Shown one piece after another: positions 31,124 to 44,968 of a DNA stretch of 64,000 bases; position 1 is the stretch's first letter; the number at the start of each line of letters is the position of its first letter. Made by a program: the position numbers and the translations under genes. The DNA comes from Litoditis marina (Eukaryota; Nematoda; Chromadorea; Rhabditida; Rhabditidae): the NCBI GenBank assembly GCA_964036275.1, contig OZ038433.1, positions 48,281,116 to 48,345,115 of the forward strand. The letters are read 5' to 3'. The notes under the pieces are model-generated. The model was not told the origin of the DNA and made no database searches. It worked only from the letters and a program-made list of their open reading frames with translations.

Positions 31124-34100
31124 CTGAAACATTGAAATTATTTACGTTTTGTCGGTCGTTTTAGTTCTATCAAAAAACAGAACTGTCTGAAACATTCGGT
31201 TGGTCTGAGCTCTGTAGTTGGGTTGTAGAGATTTTATTAATTATAGTGTTTGTACAAAATTAACTATAGCAGACTCAAAAGGGGATCCATTGTCGTATAT
31301 TTTATCTCCCCTCTACAATTCCACGGCCGAATGAGTGCATCTATTTTGCTCTTTCTCTCTATACATATGATAAAACATACAAGTGCCCTTATATGTGTAG
31401 TGAGGGTACCTGTCTTTCAGCTTCTTGATATCTGTTTTACAGGTGACATTTTGTCGCAGAAGATCCGATTTTTCTCCTTGTAGCCTATCGACATCCTGCA
31501 AATAAATAAATGAGCGTCATGAACAGTATTACGCACTAATTGGGACACGATTATCTTGTGCTTCTAGTTCAATGCGACTTTTGGGCGACTATTCACGAGT
31601 TATATATTGTTTAAAACCGCGCTAAATGGTATCAAACCTAGCGGGTGTATTCAAAAATAATCCTTTTGGGGAGTTTGGGATCGCAACCTAGGTAATCCCA
31701 AAAGTGTTTGCGCTAGTGCGCCGAGCAAAAAACGCAGGATAGAACCAAAGTGCCGGCAGGTTCCAGTAAAAGTACTCAAAACCTTGTATGCAAATTAGCT
31801 CAGATATTCGATCAATAGTTATGTTTTCACACCGATGTTGCCCCTAAAGTCGACATAAAAATCACAATTCACGGTTGGATCTCAGAGAACAGAGCTCGAC
31901 GCTCAGTTCAATTCGAAAATTTCTGAGGTTGTATACAGCGTTTTTCGAACTTTGCGTTTTCGAACTACGCTTGTGGTCACCGTAAGGTCTATCCCGTATA
32001 AGCACGATGCGCGTTTCGGCGATCCTTATTTCTGAGTATCTTCGATCTACCTCTTCTCAAATCAGCGAGGGCGCGCTCGCGTTGTACCTACTAATCGACA
32101 GACTCGTTACCTGTCTTTGTTGGCGGAATGAAAACTGTACCTGTACGATGTGTTCGAGCCTCCTTCCCTCTGGCGTATAGTCATCTGTACAGAAAGTGCA
32201 TGACATTCTGGCGTTTCTGTTGGACAGCTCCGTTGATGACATCGACTCCTGAAACAATATCGATTACAAGGATTGATTCGTAGTTTGAACTCAGTACGAA
32301 CTATAATTCACGAGTACGACTGCAAACAAAGCGATATAGAACAACATAGCCCATATTGACTTATTTCGAGAAGAGCGAATTTCATAGATTTTGTCATTAA
32401 GTTACTACATTTCGTATCACCATTTGGTATCTTGTAGTACACATCGTAACACAAACGATACAGTATATTTTTGTAGTTCTGCGGACCACGACTATGAATA
32501 ACCTCACCATTCCAGTGTCGGAATCGTGTTCCGGGGACTCGTTATCAGTGGAGCTGACTTCCCAGTCGGGGCGGGATGGTCTGGAGTGAGATAGAATTAG
32601 ACAAATAGTTTTTGTAACAAATAAAAGAGTTTTTGTATTGTTGTATCGGATGAAGCAGTTCTACATAGAATACAAGTTTTGTATCGCATAAAATAGTTTT
32701 GAGTCCAATGAAAGTTTTGTATCAAACAAAATGCTTGTGTATTAAAATTTTTTTAATTTATCACGAGCAGCTTCCACTTTGAAGTAAATATGTCAAATGA
32801 GCTTGTGATTGTGCGTAAAACTAAGTTGTTTGTCCACTTCATTTCTGAATCGAGTCTCACTTTGAGTGTTCTTTGATGCTCATGTGTCTTGCCACTATTC
32901 TTCGCTGAACTCCTCTGAAGGGCGAGATGGAAGTCGGTACAGTATCCTCCTCGGCAACGTCACTGAAGTATTCGTTTAAAGAGTTTTGCAGTTTAAAGGA
33001 CCGAAGCATTTGGATTGGACCATATAATCGTCCTTCTTTAAGTTGAACTTTTAGAAAACCTACTAGTTTGTTGGTTCGTCTTATTTTCTGTTACAGATTG
33101 TTTGATGACTACAACTTAAACATATCACAAAAGACGACAGACCAATGAAACACATGATTTAATTAACCCGTGATCCGTAACATGGCTCAATGTTTCATCA
33201 CATCCTTAACTACTTGTTTATCTCATTCTGTCACTTCGCGAAAGGCAGCCACTGAAAAATAGAATAAATGACAAAACCAAAATTAGTTGATACCTATGCT
33301 CATCATCAGCTATAGGAGAGTGTCTCCGGAGAGAACTTGTGCCGCTGGAAGAACTGCTCTTGTTATCCCTCTCAGAGACAGCTACTCGCTTGGGAACCTG
33401 AAACATTCAAGTGTGAAACTACCTAAACAAGTTTTTGAAGTTATAAACCTCTATGTATCCTTCTGAATCTTGATGTCAATGCGACTGAGGAACTAAAGTC
33501 TCGTTGCAAGATGTTAGGTAAATACGAGTTTGCAATGACCTTCCAAAAAATTCATCGTAAAACAAAATACACAGAAAGTGTTTTTCGTGGTTAACATTTT
33601 TCTTGTTTTCATGTCACAATAAAGATTGAAATGAAAATTCTTATAACTAACGCACCTGGAAGTTTCTGGCTGGAACTGACATCGACACTGCTCGAGTGGG
33701 CCCGTCTTGTGAAACCGAACGGGACCTAAACTTGCACATTTCTCCATGAAAGACAATGAAGTGTGTTTTTGATAATGGTTCATTATATTTGTCAGGCTGC
33801 TATAAATGTAGAAGGTTTCATCGGTTTCAAGTAATAGTTAAAGTTTGAGTCAGTCATGCTCCCTATGGACTATTTGGAAAACTTTCGAGTTGAATTTCGG
33901 CGCGACTGTATCGTTTCTGTTGCAAATAGTTGACTGATGCCTTTTTCAGGCTCTGAAGACGGCGAACCCGCCGAAACGTCAGCACTAAATAAAGAACATC
34001 ATATCACCTCGTGTTCGGTCTAACAAGAAAACCAACAATAGTTAAAGTTTTTCTTAATTATTCACATGAACGAATAATTAAAGTTAAAGATAACATAACT

Positions 34101-37100
34101 TCGAAACAGTCCGTTCTAATTAAAATCTGTCGCGTTGCATAGAAATGTACCATTGTAATTTGTAATGGAAGGTTCTATAGAGCATTATGTGTGACATTCG
34201 AGTGAAGTAGTGGTTTAGTTTCTTATGAAAAGATTGAGAATGTCTATAATCGTGTATAGGGAATACATGAAGCTTTGGTTAACTAAATAGACTCTGAGCA
34301 TAATTGAGATTGTTTAATAATTTGTTTAATAAATAATTTGTAAGTTTTATAAACCGTTTGTTCACCCCAATTCTACAACATACCTGCCAATGAATGCTTT
34401 TTTGACAGAGCTGAGTATTCCGCCGGCTGAAGGTTGTTCGACTGTTTCAAGCAGAGGGGTTCCATGAAATTCGGCCCGTTCCTTCAGATTCGAGTACAAT
34501 CCATCCAACAAAGAAGTTCTTGTTCGCTCCTAAAAACGAGCAACTCATAACTTTATTTCATCATGTTCTGTGTATATTCCATTTCTATATTAAATCAACT
34601 AATTCTCTTTCTACAACCTTCACATAAAATTTTTTTTTACATCAATGGCTGGTACACTTTGTAACGAATAAGTCTGTAAAGAATTTCGCGAAATGCGCTA
34701 CTACGGCAAATAAGAATTGAAAATGCTTTCTATCTGTGTTTTAGTAAGTATTCAATAACAAGAACTTACCGCCAGTTTAGCAAACTTTGCGCTTTTGTAC
34801 GCGGCGTTTTCGGCGTTGATGAGCTTTGTGAGCAGGAAGTTGCGGAAGTCCTGTCCGCGACGGAAAATGGACGGAGCAGGAAGGGTGGGACCGAAGAATG
34901 GTACGTCGTCACGTGCGGTCACGGAAACCTGTTATATAGAGTACATTAGAAAATCTTAACAACTGAACATTTGACTAATATTAGATTTTTAGTGAGCTCT
35001 TAGCTTTCTATCTATTTGGTAAATGTTAACATGAAACGAGAAGAGCCGTACAAATTGTTTGAATGTTGCGCTTAAACGATTTTGGGGCTCACATTTACGA
35101 CACAAAACAGTAGTGGCTTTCCCCAGCTATGACCATTTCTCCCGTTTGGCCGAAACTATCTCGGAGTTCGCTATTCGTCTAACATTTTGATGCGTTGATA
35201 TGTGTTATTATTGGTATACGACTGAAACCAAAGCCTTATATAACACTAGAAACATATGAACACCGTAAAAACTGACCCTGTATCTGACTTTGTCGGTCAA
35301 AGGATCTAACGGTTGTACAACAATGTAGGCATGGAGGAAATTGCTAGCAATCATGTCGGGAGCAAACGGAGTATTTCCATCCTGAATAAAAATGTTCAAT
35401 CTTTCATTCATATCTGCCTTACATTTTATTCTTCATTCATATAGTATAACCAGATAATTAGGATCTCAACAGTTGTATACACTTCATGAAACATAGGAGT
35501 GCGGCAGAACTATTCCGTGGGGAGCTTTAATGCACAATATAACTCGATGGTTCACTTTACTGCGGAGGTGTCTTTACTGCACTTAATTTCGGCACAATGC
35601 AAAAGTTATGTAACATTCATGAAATCACATAAAATTTTGCTTCAAGTAGTTGTTTCACGTGAATACGTATACTCTTATAGTTAAGATTTACGTAAACACG
35701 TATACTTATCGCCCTATCGAAGAACATTTTGCTTTCACCATTCCCCAAACACACCCCTTTTCATTCTAGCTGAGAATTGAGTCATTGTACGATCACCACA
35801 GTGGGGGTTTCAAGTTGTCTGGCACAATTGTGGGGCGTGACTCTACGAATTTCGGCCAATTCTAAATGTAACCCGGTTTTCTGTTAACCTAACCCGTTTT
35901 TGGTAACACTTTTTCTAGATCACCTGACAGGTAACCGGTAGGTAACCTAAAACTGAATTTCGGCGACCGTACATACCATCGGTGAAATGTTGTGTTAGAA
36001 AAACAGGTAACCGGTTTTTTATGTTAGGTTACCAACCGGTTACCTAGTGAGGTAACCTGAAAATTAGATTACAAAAAACCGTTTACGTATAGCATTCACC
36101 ACAAATTTCGCAACTTATCGTCCGAAACACAGCATAATTCTCACCTGGAAAACGATGGCCACAATATCGTTGCCGATGTGTCGTTTTCTCTGCAGTTGTT
36201 GACTGTCTCCGATGGTGTAGGGCAACATGGTGGAGACGTGGAACAGACACTCCCTGCCGCGGAACTCGCTGTACACCGCCTGCTGACCCGTCTGGCCGTG
36301 CACGGTGTCTAGACCGCCGCGGTAGCCCTGCAAGCAGGTATCTTCACAAGACATAGTGAAGTCAAGATATATGAAAATAAATTATAGAATGTATAGGTAG
36401 CAAAATGTAATGAAGAAAACCTAGAATCCACGAGTGTGAAGTCATGTTACCATTTCGGGCTTTTAACATCTATCTGCCGGTAAGGGCAGACATCGTTTGT
36501 TTTTATATTGTTTACGGTTGATAATGTGATTCGTGTCAAATTGTGTAATGATGTAAATATATCTCACAGTATCTAGACCGCCGCAGTAGCCCTGCAAGCA
36601 ACCACTGTTGCACTACTACTATTTAACAAAAAAAACTATCCCGTGATCATTGTTACAAATCCGTCACGCACGTGTATAATTGTTGCTCCTCACTTTGATT
36701 TTTTGATCTTATATGTTCTTTATCACTAAGTATGTCTACTTTTGATCACACGCTTTACTTGCAACTTGCGTAATAAATTCATACATTCATTCACTTTTCT
36801 AGATAATGTGATTTGTCTAATTGTGTGAATCTATGATTAAAGTGAAACACTACAAGTTGCCGTGAAAGATAGTAATTATATGAAAATAAAACCACGAAAC
36901 ATGATGTCCTCAATACGCCTCGAACTTATCTGAGCAGTTTCGAATAGTCGTAGTAGCGTTATTATATGATACCATCGGGCTGTTTTATCTGATAAAACTC
37001 CAGCCTTACTCCTTCTTTAGAATAAAAGGGGTTTTAACAAAAAAAGTTGCAATTTGTAATAAGATCATGTAGTTCAGAGTAGTTTCGGAGTCTGTGTTCT

Positions 37101-40100
37101 TTTCAATTGCGAGCCCGTTTTACAGCTATAACTCACCGTGAATCCTTGTAGATCGACCGTATTTCCAATAATGGATAGAAATTCCTCGAAAGCCGGATTG
37201 CTATGAGTATTGGAGAAGATTTCTTCCTCTGTAGTCTGACCCTCTTTTTGGTACACCACGCCGAACTTGTACGTCGTTGTCAGAACGTGCTCGTCGTACC
37301 TACAAAATCATGTTAGTATCGAAAAGGTTGACGCGTTTAAATGTTTCGCGCAGGGCTTATATATTGCGAAAACCAGTGGATTTCATTTGTTTGCTCTTGG
37401 TTCTTGAAACGAATCTAACGAACATGCTTAGCGACAATAAATCGTGTTTAGAGTGTGATCAATTCATCGTTGTAGTATAGTATCGATACGTGCCAGAGTC
37501 TGAGAATTCCAACCAAAAAATAACAGGATCAAACTACAAACACAAAGAAACAAAGCCACATATACCATCTAGGCGTGTTTTAAAATAGCGAATCACCGAA
37601 CCCTCCACTGAATCGGAGACATTTAGGAGTATGCAAATGTTTCGCGCAGAATATATATAACGCGTATGATAAAGAACTTGATCATTCATTGATTTCCAGA
37701 ATGTATGAATATGAAAGTAAATTTAATATTTCGAGGTTAATACAACTGAAGACTGACGACGTTTATTTTTCCTTCTTTAACACTCATAACCACGTGAGAA
37801 CGTGTAAATAAAAACTCCATTTCTCGTGTACTCTTTAGTTTTATTATGAAATACTCACTGCACGATGAGTTCGGATCCTCCGGGAAAGGCGACGGGGGCG
37901 AATTGTTCTGTGATGACGTCATCACACAGGAGACGCGCCATCCGCGACGCGGTAGGGCGGTCGGCCAGGGCGGACGCCGAGACTATCTTAAACGAACAAC
38001 TCGTTTCCCGAACAATTTATTTTTCAAATCAGACGAAGCTTTCTCAAAAACGCGGACCTTGAGAGCAGTGCTTAATAACGAAGTCAGAACCTAAAATTTG
38101 TTTTAAAGTAGTTGAATTGCTCATTGTGAAATTCGTTCGAAAGTAGTAGAAATGCGCATATCAAGTGATGTACAACTTATTTTATAATTGAACAATTTGT
38201 CTGTAATCAGGAAACGGAGGCCGAGAGTATCCTAAAGGAACAACTCGTTTCCTGAGCAAATGATTTTTCAAATTTTAACTTTTTTCCAAAAAGACGGAAC
38301 TTTTTCTTAAATGAGGAAAATCTTCTAGAATTAGATGAAATTCTATTGTTGATCAGACAGGGCGGAGGCCGAGATTATCTCAAGAGAACGGGGTTAGAAT
38401 AGAGTACAATAGAAGAGTAGTTCATCGCCGATTCAACACATGACTCTACACAGTAGATGTATCATTTTGGTTATATGTCTTTTTTTCTGTAAATCCCAGT
38501 TTTTACCTTGCGTTTTGTTTCAGTGCGTTTTGGGGTTTTGCGGTCTATGATCAGATTACAACTTCGATTATATTCTATTTACCTTGTGGGTGGTCCCCTG
38601 TCGGGTGCGGAGCATGATGCGGAAATGGTCCTGCGAGGAGATGATCTCGGTTCGGACCGAGAGGATCAGGGGCCCCAGTACGGGGTCGAGGCCGAAAAAG
38701 TCGTGGTGTTCCTGGAAACAGAAAATGTCTCAAAAAAACTTCTCTATTTCGAAATGCAAAATAAGGTGTGCTTAGTATAGTATACATGTCTAAGATGTTC
38801 TCTCTCTTTCTCTTTCTCTGTCTCTCTCTCTCTCTCTCTCTCTGTCTCCATTCTTTCTCTCTTCCTTTTCCTCTTCCTCTCCCTATTTTTCTCACACATT
38901 CTCTCTGTTTCCATTCGCTCAGCAAATGATTCGAACCAACCCTTCCGTAGAAGTATCTTCTGTAGCAGTGACTGGTATCATCTGTTTCCAGCTTGAAACG
39001 CGTGCAACTATTCATATTGACACCCAGAACCTACAAGAAAAATACTCGGTCATAACACGTTTTGAACTTAAAATGTGACAACTCCATTTCTTGAAACATT
39101 CCCGTTCAGAAAATAGCGGATAGTTGGTGAAACGTTCAGTTCACGAAGTATTTCTCAATCTTTCTTCAGTATAAATTTCAGCTAACTTTGTTGCAAATTG
39201 GTCTCTGATTAATTCTTACCAAAATAGTAAGAAATCAGAATGATACAAGCTGTTTGCATCTCAAAAGTTTAAATGCTACTGAAAACAACGCTTTTGAAGC
39301 TGGTAGGATGTGAAGTAATAATTTGTAACGTTTATGAACTTAATAATGGATATTTTCTCGGTTGTTGTCGCTTAGAATCTGCTACCTCTTGATCCAGGGA
39401 AATGCTGCTTAGATTGATTCCATCCATCCAAAAGCCGCTGGATGGGAGCACAATCTGTGGATACGGCCCGCTTCTCATCAACATCTGAAAATCAGTCGAA
39501 TGTTTTACGCGTAGCATAAGGTGCTAGACATCAAACGCCGGTAGTAGGTCGTCGTTCTACGCTTGCGCACCAAAACTTGAAATTTAACTAACTCTTATTG
39601 ATTATGAAGAACTGAATAAAGTTTCAAAGATTTCTTTTCGGGAAGATACGTGTTTTTTTTTTACAATTCATGGAGAAATGATCATTTTTATGAATATAGA
39701 ACAAACATGACACAGTGCAAAGTGCGGGTCACTTCCGGGTCATTTATTGAAGTGTATTCGCGTATGAATGTAGAGTGTCAGTTCAAGTGTATTGCGAAAT
39801 TGTGTTTTGTGACGTTGTTTTGTTTGTTCAAATTCATGAAAACGATGAATGCAAATGTTGTCATCTACGGTTTTCTTGTTTTTTTTTTCAAGTGGAAAAT
39901 TGTCAGATTTTTATATAAAATGTTTCCACGAACCTCCTTCATTAATTCTTTTGTGCAGACTTTGCCAGCTCTGTTGGCATTGTTGGGGCTCTGTAACATA
40001 ATATTATACCAATTTTATATTTAGTGTTTTCTCAAAGTATATAGTTTTTTCTAGACAGAGCTCGTGTTGATTGATCTATGCTTACTTCAACTCCGGACCC

Positions 40101-43100
40101 CCTTTCTCAGTGAAACACTCACGTGATCTTCGTTCAAAGACACTGCCGTACAGGTGGAGGAGATGAGCACCGGGGCACTAACGATGGCCGACAGGTTGCG
40201 CTCGCTGGATTTTCGACCGAGAAAATTGGCAAAGTTGGCGAAGGCGCCTCGTTTGACCAACTTTCTCGAGTTGGCTGGCAGACTTTCGGTGGACGCCTTC
40301 AAATGGCTGCGTTCGGCGCGGCGCAGGTTCTCCAGCGCCTGAAGGAGTTTGTCGGCAGCCATCAGCTTGAATTCGTCCCCTGGGGCGACGCGCCTCTCGC
40401 TGGAGGCTATGCACTGCATGCTCGTCGCCTTCTGGAGCACAGAACCTCGAATATCCTCGTGGCACGGCTCACGAATTGGCGCCAGCGTTGGTGCCAGCCG
40501 GGCGCGGCGCCGAAACCGACGATCGGGCGCCGGCTTCTCGACGCTCATCCATTCCTCGTCTTCGCTGCTGTCGATGAAGCGCATTCGACGAAGCGGAGTT
40601 GGATGCGCAGGTTCAGTGGGTACGGTAGTCTGTAGAGACATAAGGTTGGCGAAGGGATACGGTATAGCCATGATCGATGCGAATGAAAATGCCGGACATG
40701 TCCATTGCGAGAAGGTGTTCAAATAGGAAGGTGAGAGAGACGGAGAGAGTGTGCGGGAACGAGAGAGCGCAGAGGGGACACAGCATGATCAAATAGAAGA
40801 GACATGAACGAGATATTATTAGTAGAACGAGCATGGAAAACGGATTTTAGAAATGAAGATATATTGAGAGAATTAGATTACATGAGAGAAAGAAAGAGAA
40901 AATTACAAAGAGAGCAAACAAAACCAATTGAAAAACAAAAAAGGACATAGATAGAAACAAAAGAAAGAAAGAGAGAGAGAGAGTAAGAGACAGAAAAAAA
41001 GAGATGGAGAGAGAGAAAAAATAGAGAGAGAGAGATAGAAATAAAGCGAGAAAGATAGAGAGAGAAATAGAGAAAAAAGACAGAGAGAGAAAGAGAGAAA
41101 GAGAGAGAGAGGGATAAATAAGAAGAAGGAAAAAGATCGGAGGTCTCTGGAGTCTACTATGATTACTGTTCTTTCCGCTACACCTGCCTCGTTTTCCTGT
41201 AATTAGTGCATCATTCAAGGTTACATTTTCGTAGTAAAGGACGTGAAGGTCTGTTATTATGAAACTGATCCAAAACTGCTGGGAACGCGAGACTCGGTGC
41301 TATATGTAGTTCACGTGAAACACCCAACTGAACTAAAAAATTGGAGGTTTATCCTGAATAGCCTCCAGTACTGAGTTAATAACGTAAATATAGAGTCACA
41401 TTGATCTTTTAAATAGGATTTATCTTTGTAAAAAAGGTTTAAGTTCGTATAATGTAGCTGTACTGAATTCAGATACAAACTATATTCAAATAAGGACATT
41501 TAGAAGAAGAAAGGAATAATCGATACATTTGTTGTGTGCATATGTGTCTTTGATAATGCCTCCATAGCTAATAGAGTGTTCCTAATGAAGCTTATGCAGG
41601 CTGACAATTGGGGGTATATACGCTGCTCCTGAAACATTGGACCGCACTTAATAGATTTCCGACCTACTCGGAAAATAACATCACATGTTTCCGCTTCCGC
41701 ATGATTGTAGATGGAAAGTGAGAAATTTGCAGAATCCGGAAGTTACTTTATGTGGATTGCAAGAATATATATTTTTTGTAAATCGGATACAAAAGTTTTT
41801 TCATCTAATACATACAGTGTAAAAGCATCTACAAGTCAAATGAATGCATAGTATTCATTGGGTACTTTTAGTTCCGAATACTAATTCAATACTTCAAAAC
41901 GCACAGTTCAGTAAACAAATTACATTGAGAGAAGAATGTTATACACAGCAGCAAAGAGAAACGTGAATTTAAAGTTGAGAAAGTTCTAGTTTCCTCACGT
42001 GTTACTTGTGAAATAGACCTATTACGTGTTCTATATCTATAAAGTTCGATCCAATGTTTCAGGAGAAATTGAGAAACTTATAAGGTTTCTTCTCGTCTTA
42101 CGTGAATAATATACCTACTATGGTCTTCAAATCTGAAAGGAGCGCAATGTCTGTAAAGGAAGATTGATGGAGAAACAATTGAGTGACATACGGAACGCGC
42201 GTATTGATGCCTACTGCTATCCCACGCAATGCAGAGCTAACGTATATTGGCAGGATCAAAATTACTCAAAAACTAGATGAAAATAGAAACAACTGAGAAA
42301 AGTTCTTATTCAAACTCAATTAGTTAGTATGTTTGCGGCTCGTAAAACTAGGCAATATAAACCAAGTTTGGAGCAAAGAGTTACAGACTGTGACACATAA
42401 GTAATTTCCACAACATATGTTTATGTTTTGCACTTGTTACTTGAAGTATTCTTATTTACCTACATCAGAGTCTAACAAATTAATTGTCTGTTTTCGAGCG
42501 AAAATTTCGGGAACTTTTTTCGATCGATGCTAGCCCATTGTTACTATGCATAAATGGAAAATGAACAAAAAGTGGGCACGGTCTCCCTAGATAATAGACA
42601 TTGTATTCAATGCGAATTCGAATGAAAAACGAAAGCGCTGACAGGCATTGTGGCAAGATTTGAATGCAAGCTATGGTTAGAATATATTAAATACCTAATG
42701 ATTCGGTTTAACTTATATAACAGACGAAACATTCAAATGCGGCCGAAAGAAATCTTCAATCTAACGAATCTCTCGAACTATAAATTGGTAGAAACATTTA
42801 AGTGTACAAGAAGAAGTTGGCGTAGCAATCCCGTCAACCTCAGTAGAAGTTCACCTAACATGAGGACACCATGACAATACCTGAAATTTCCCGAAAAGTC
42901 CTAAGTTTGTAGTATAAAAATCAATAGAATGGCATGAGAAGTTGGTAAGATATTGCTCATAGAATGATTGAATTGGGTTTCAGAGAAGCAGTTACTCCAT
43001 TTCATATTATCCCATATGACCGAAGCTGTTATTCTTGGATCGACCAAAACATTCAAGTGTGGAACGGGAAGCGCAGATCCCTCTGTTGCGGGGAGCCTGC

Positions 43101-44893
43101 GATTTCGCGAAGCCAATTGGCGACTGTTTTTGCGTGTCGAGAATTGTCGATCGTAGCCCGCGAATAGGATTAGCGCAATCTGGCGGAAATTCTCGCGCAA
43201 ATCGCTACTCATTGCGGACACAGCGCAAGGTAGCGATACAGTAATTAGGGTCACATTATACACCATTTGAGGTCAAGTCGACGCCAACGGAGCATAATAC
43301 CATGGGAACATCTAGTACTGATTGTCCTCATGTTCTCGAAAAGCTGGGCCAGTAGAGATGATCAATCGAAACTAATTTTATAATTTCACATTTTAAAACT
43401 TGCACTTTGCACTAGCACGAAAACTGAAACATTTTCTGGATGAGGAAACAATGTAGCTCTAATGAAACGCAGCAAATTTCTGTCTAGCAAATTAAATGAA
43501 TGATCCAATAACGTACTGATACCAGATGAATACCAGCAATAAGGTGGAAGTAACAAGAACGATAAGAAAAATGTCATATTTGTAGTTCTCCGATGTCCTT
43601 ATTGGGCTGGCAGCAAATAGGGCCAGTTGGAAAACGTTGGAACCAGCGGTAACCTATGGCGATAATTGCGGGTTGACATAGAAATTGGTCACTCAACGGG
43701 GAGGAACGAGAAATGACACCAACGAGTAGCTCTATACTCAAAAGTCATCAACAAAGTTAGCATACTTGAAAAAATATTTTGTTGTATACAAAAACAGTAA
43801 TTTGACTTCATAAATAAAGGCTGAAAGTATCCTTGAAGTCATGTTTGTTAGAGTTTACATTCAAACAGGTGTTCTATCAAGGCAAATCAGCGAATCAGTG
43901 CGAAAACGTGCAGTGTTCTGTATTATGTGTTTTGTGTCTTTCATTTCTCACTTATATTGCAAGTATAGCATCACACATTGAGCACTACGTGAGACATTTT
44001 ATTTCTCACATGGCAAACTTGAATTTCAGCCAAATGAACCACTAAAGCATGATGGGATGGGTATTATCGATAACGTTGTTTAATGGTTTATGTCTACATT
44101 AGTGTACAATGTGGTATTGCGGCTGACAGTAACTGATCAAAGTGGTTCGGTCGCGAGAAACCAACTAGTTAATGTAACAAACAATAAGTACTGTTACATC
44201 GCATCGCGGATGAAAAGAAAAAGATTCGATGAAACATTTAGGCAAGTTATGGGGAATATGTATAATAGCTAGATATTCTTGAAGCAATACCTACTAAAGT
44301 GTTCGAAGAATAATTTCGAGCTGATTCCGAGAGAAAAATGAGAATGAACAAGACTGAGCGAACAATATGAAGAAAGGGAAATAAAGAGAAAGAGCGAGAG
44401 AGAGAGAGAGAGAGAGGTAAAGAGAAAGAGAGAAATAAAGTAAAAGAGAGCAGAAAGGACGAATTCTCGATGAGTGATTACTCTAACAGCGGCTGATCCG
44501 TGCTAATCGGTTCACACGCGGTGAAACTGTCAACCTCAGTAAACAGTCGCGAGAGTGGGAGGGACGGAACTGTAATTCATGCGAATTGCGCCGCGAAACA
44601 GTGAAACATTGAAACAAGTTTCGAAGATTTGCTGTTGGTTCCTTGTGGTAAATGCTGAAGACGCGAAACAGTGAAACATTGAAACGAGTTTTGAATATTC
44701 GTCTTTGGATCCTTGTGGAAACTGCCGGCGACATCTATACATAGATGGTCTCAAGGTTGCGAATAGTACATAGGTAAACAAGGATGAATGGCAATGAGGA
44801 CAGGGTGGCTGAGTGGTTAGATGATCGGAATACCGAACGGAGGATCAAGGTTCGAGGTCTTGTCGCGGTTGATTAGTTCACTAGGAGAGAAGT

Positions 44894-44968
<75 letters not shown>

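Noticed and set aside
40123..40635. 170-codon plus-strand frame
   Set aside because: Antisense shadow of the long RAP1GAP exon.
42901..43266. 121-codon minus-strand frame with ordinary composition in a RAP1GAP intron
   Set aside because: Could be an alternative exon ([20 protein letters not shown]) but no clear donor or acceptor in phase and no family match; not supported enough to call.
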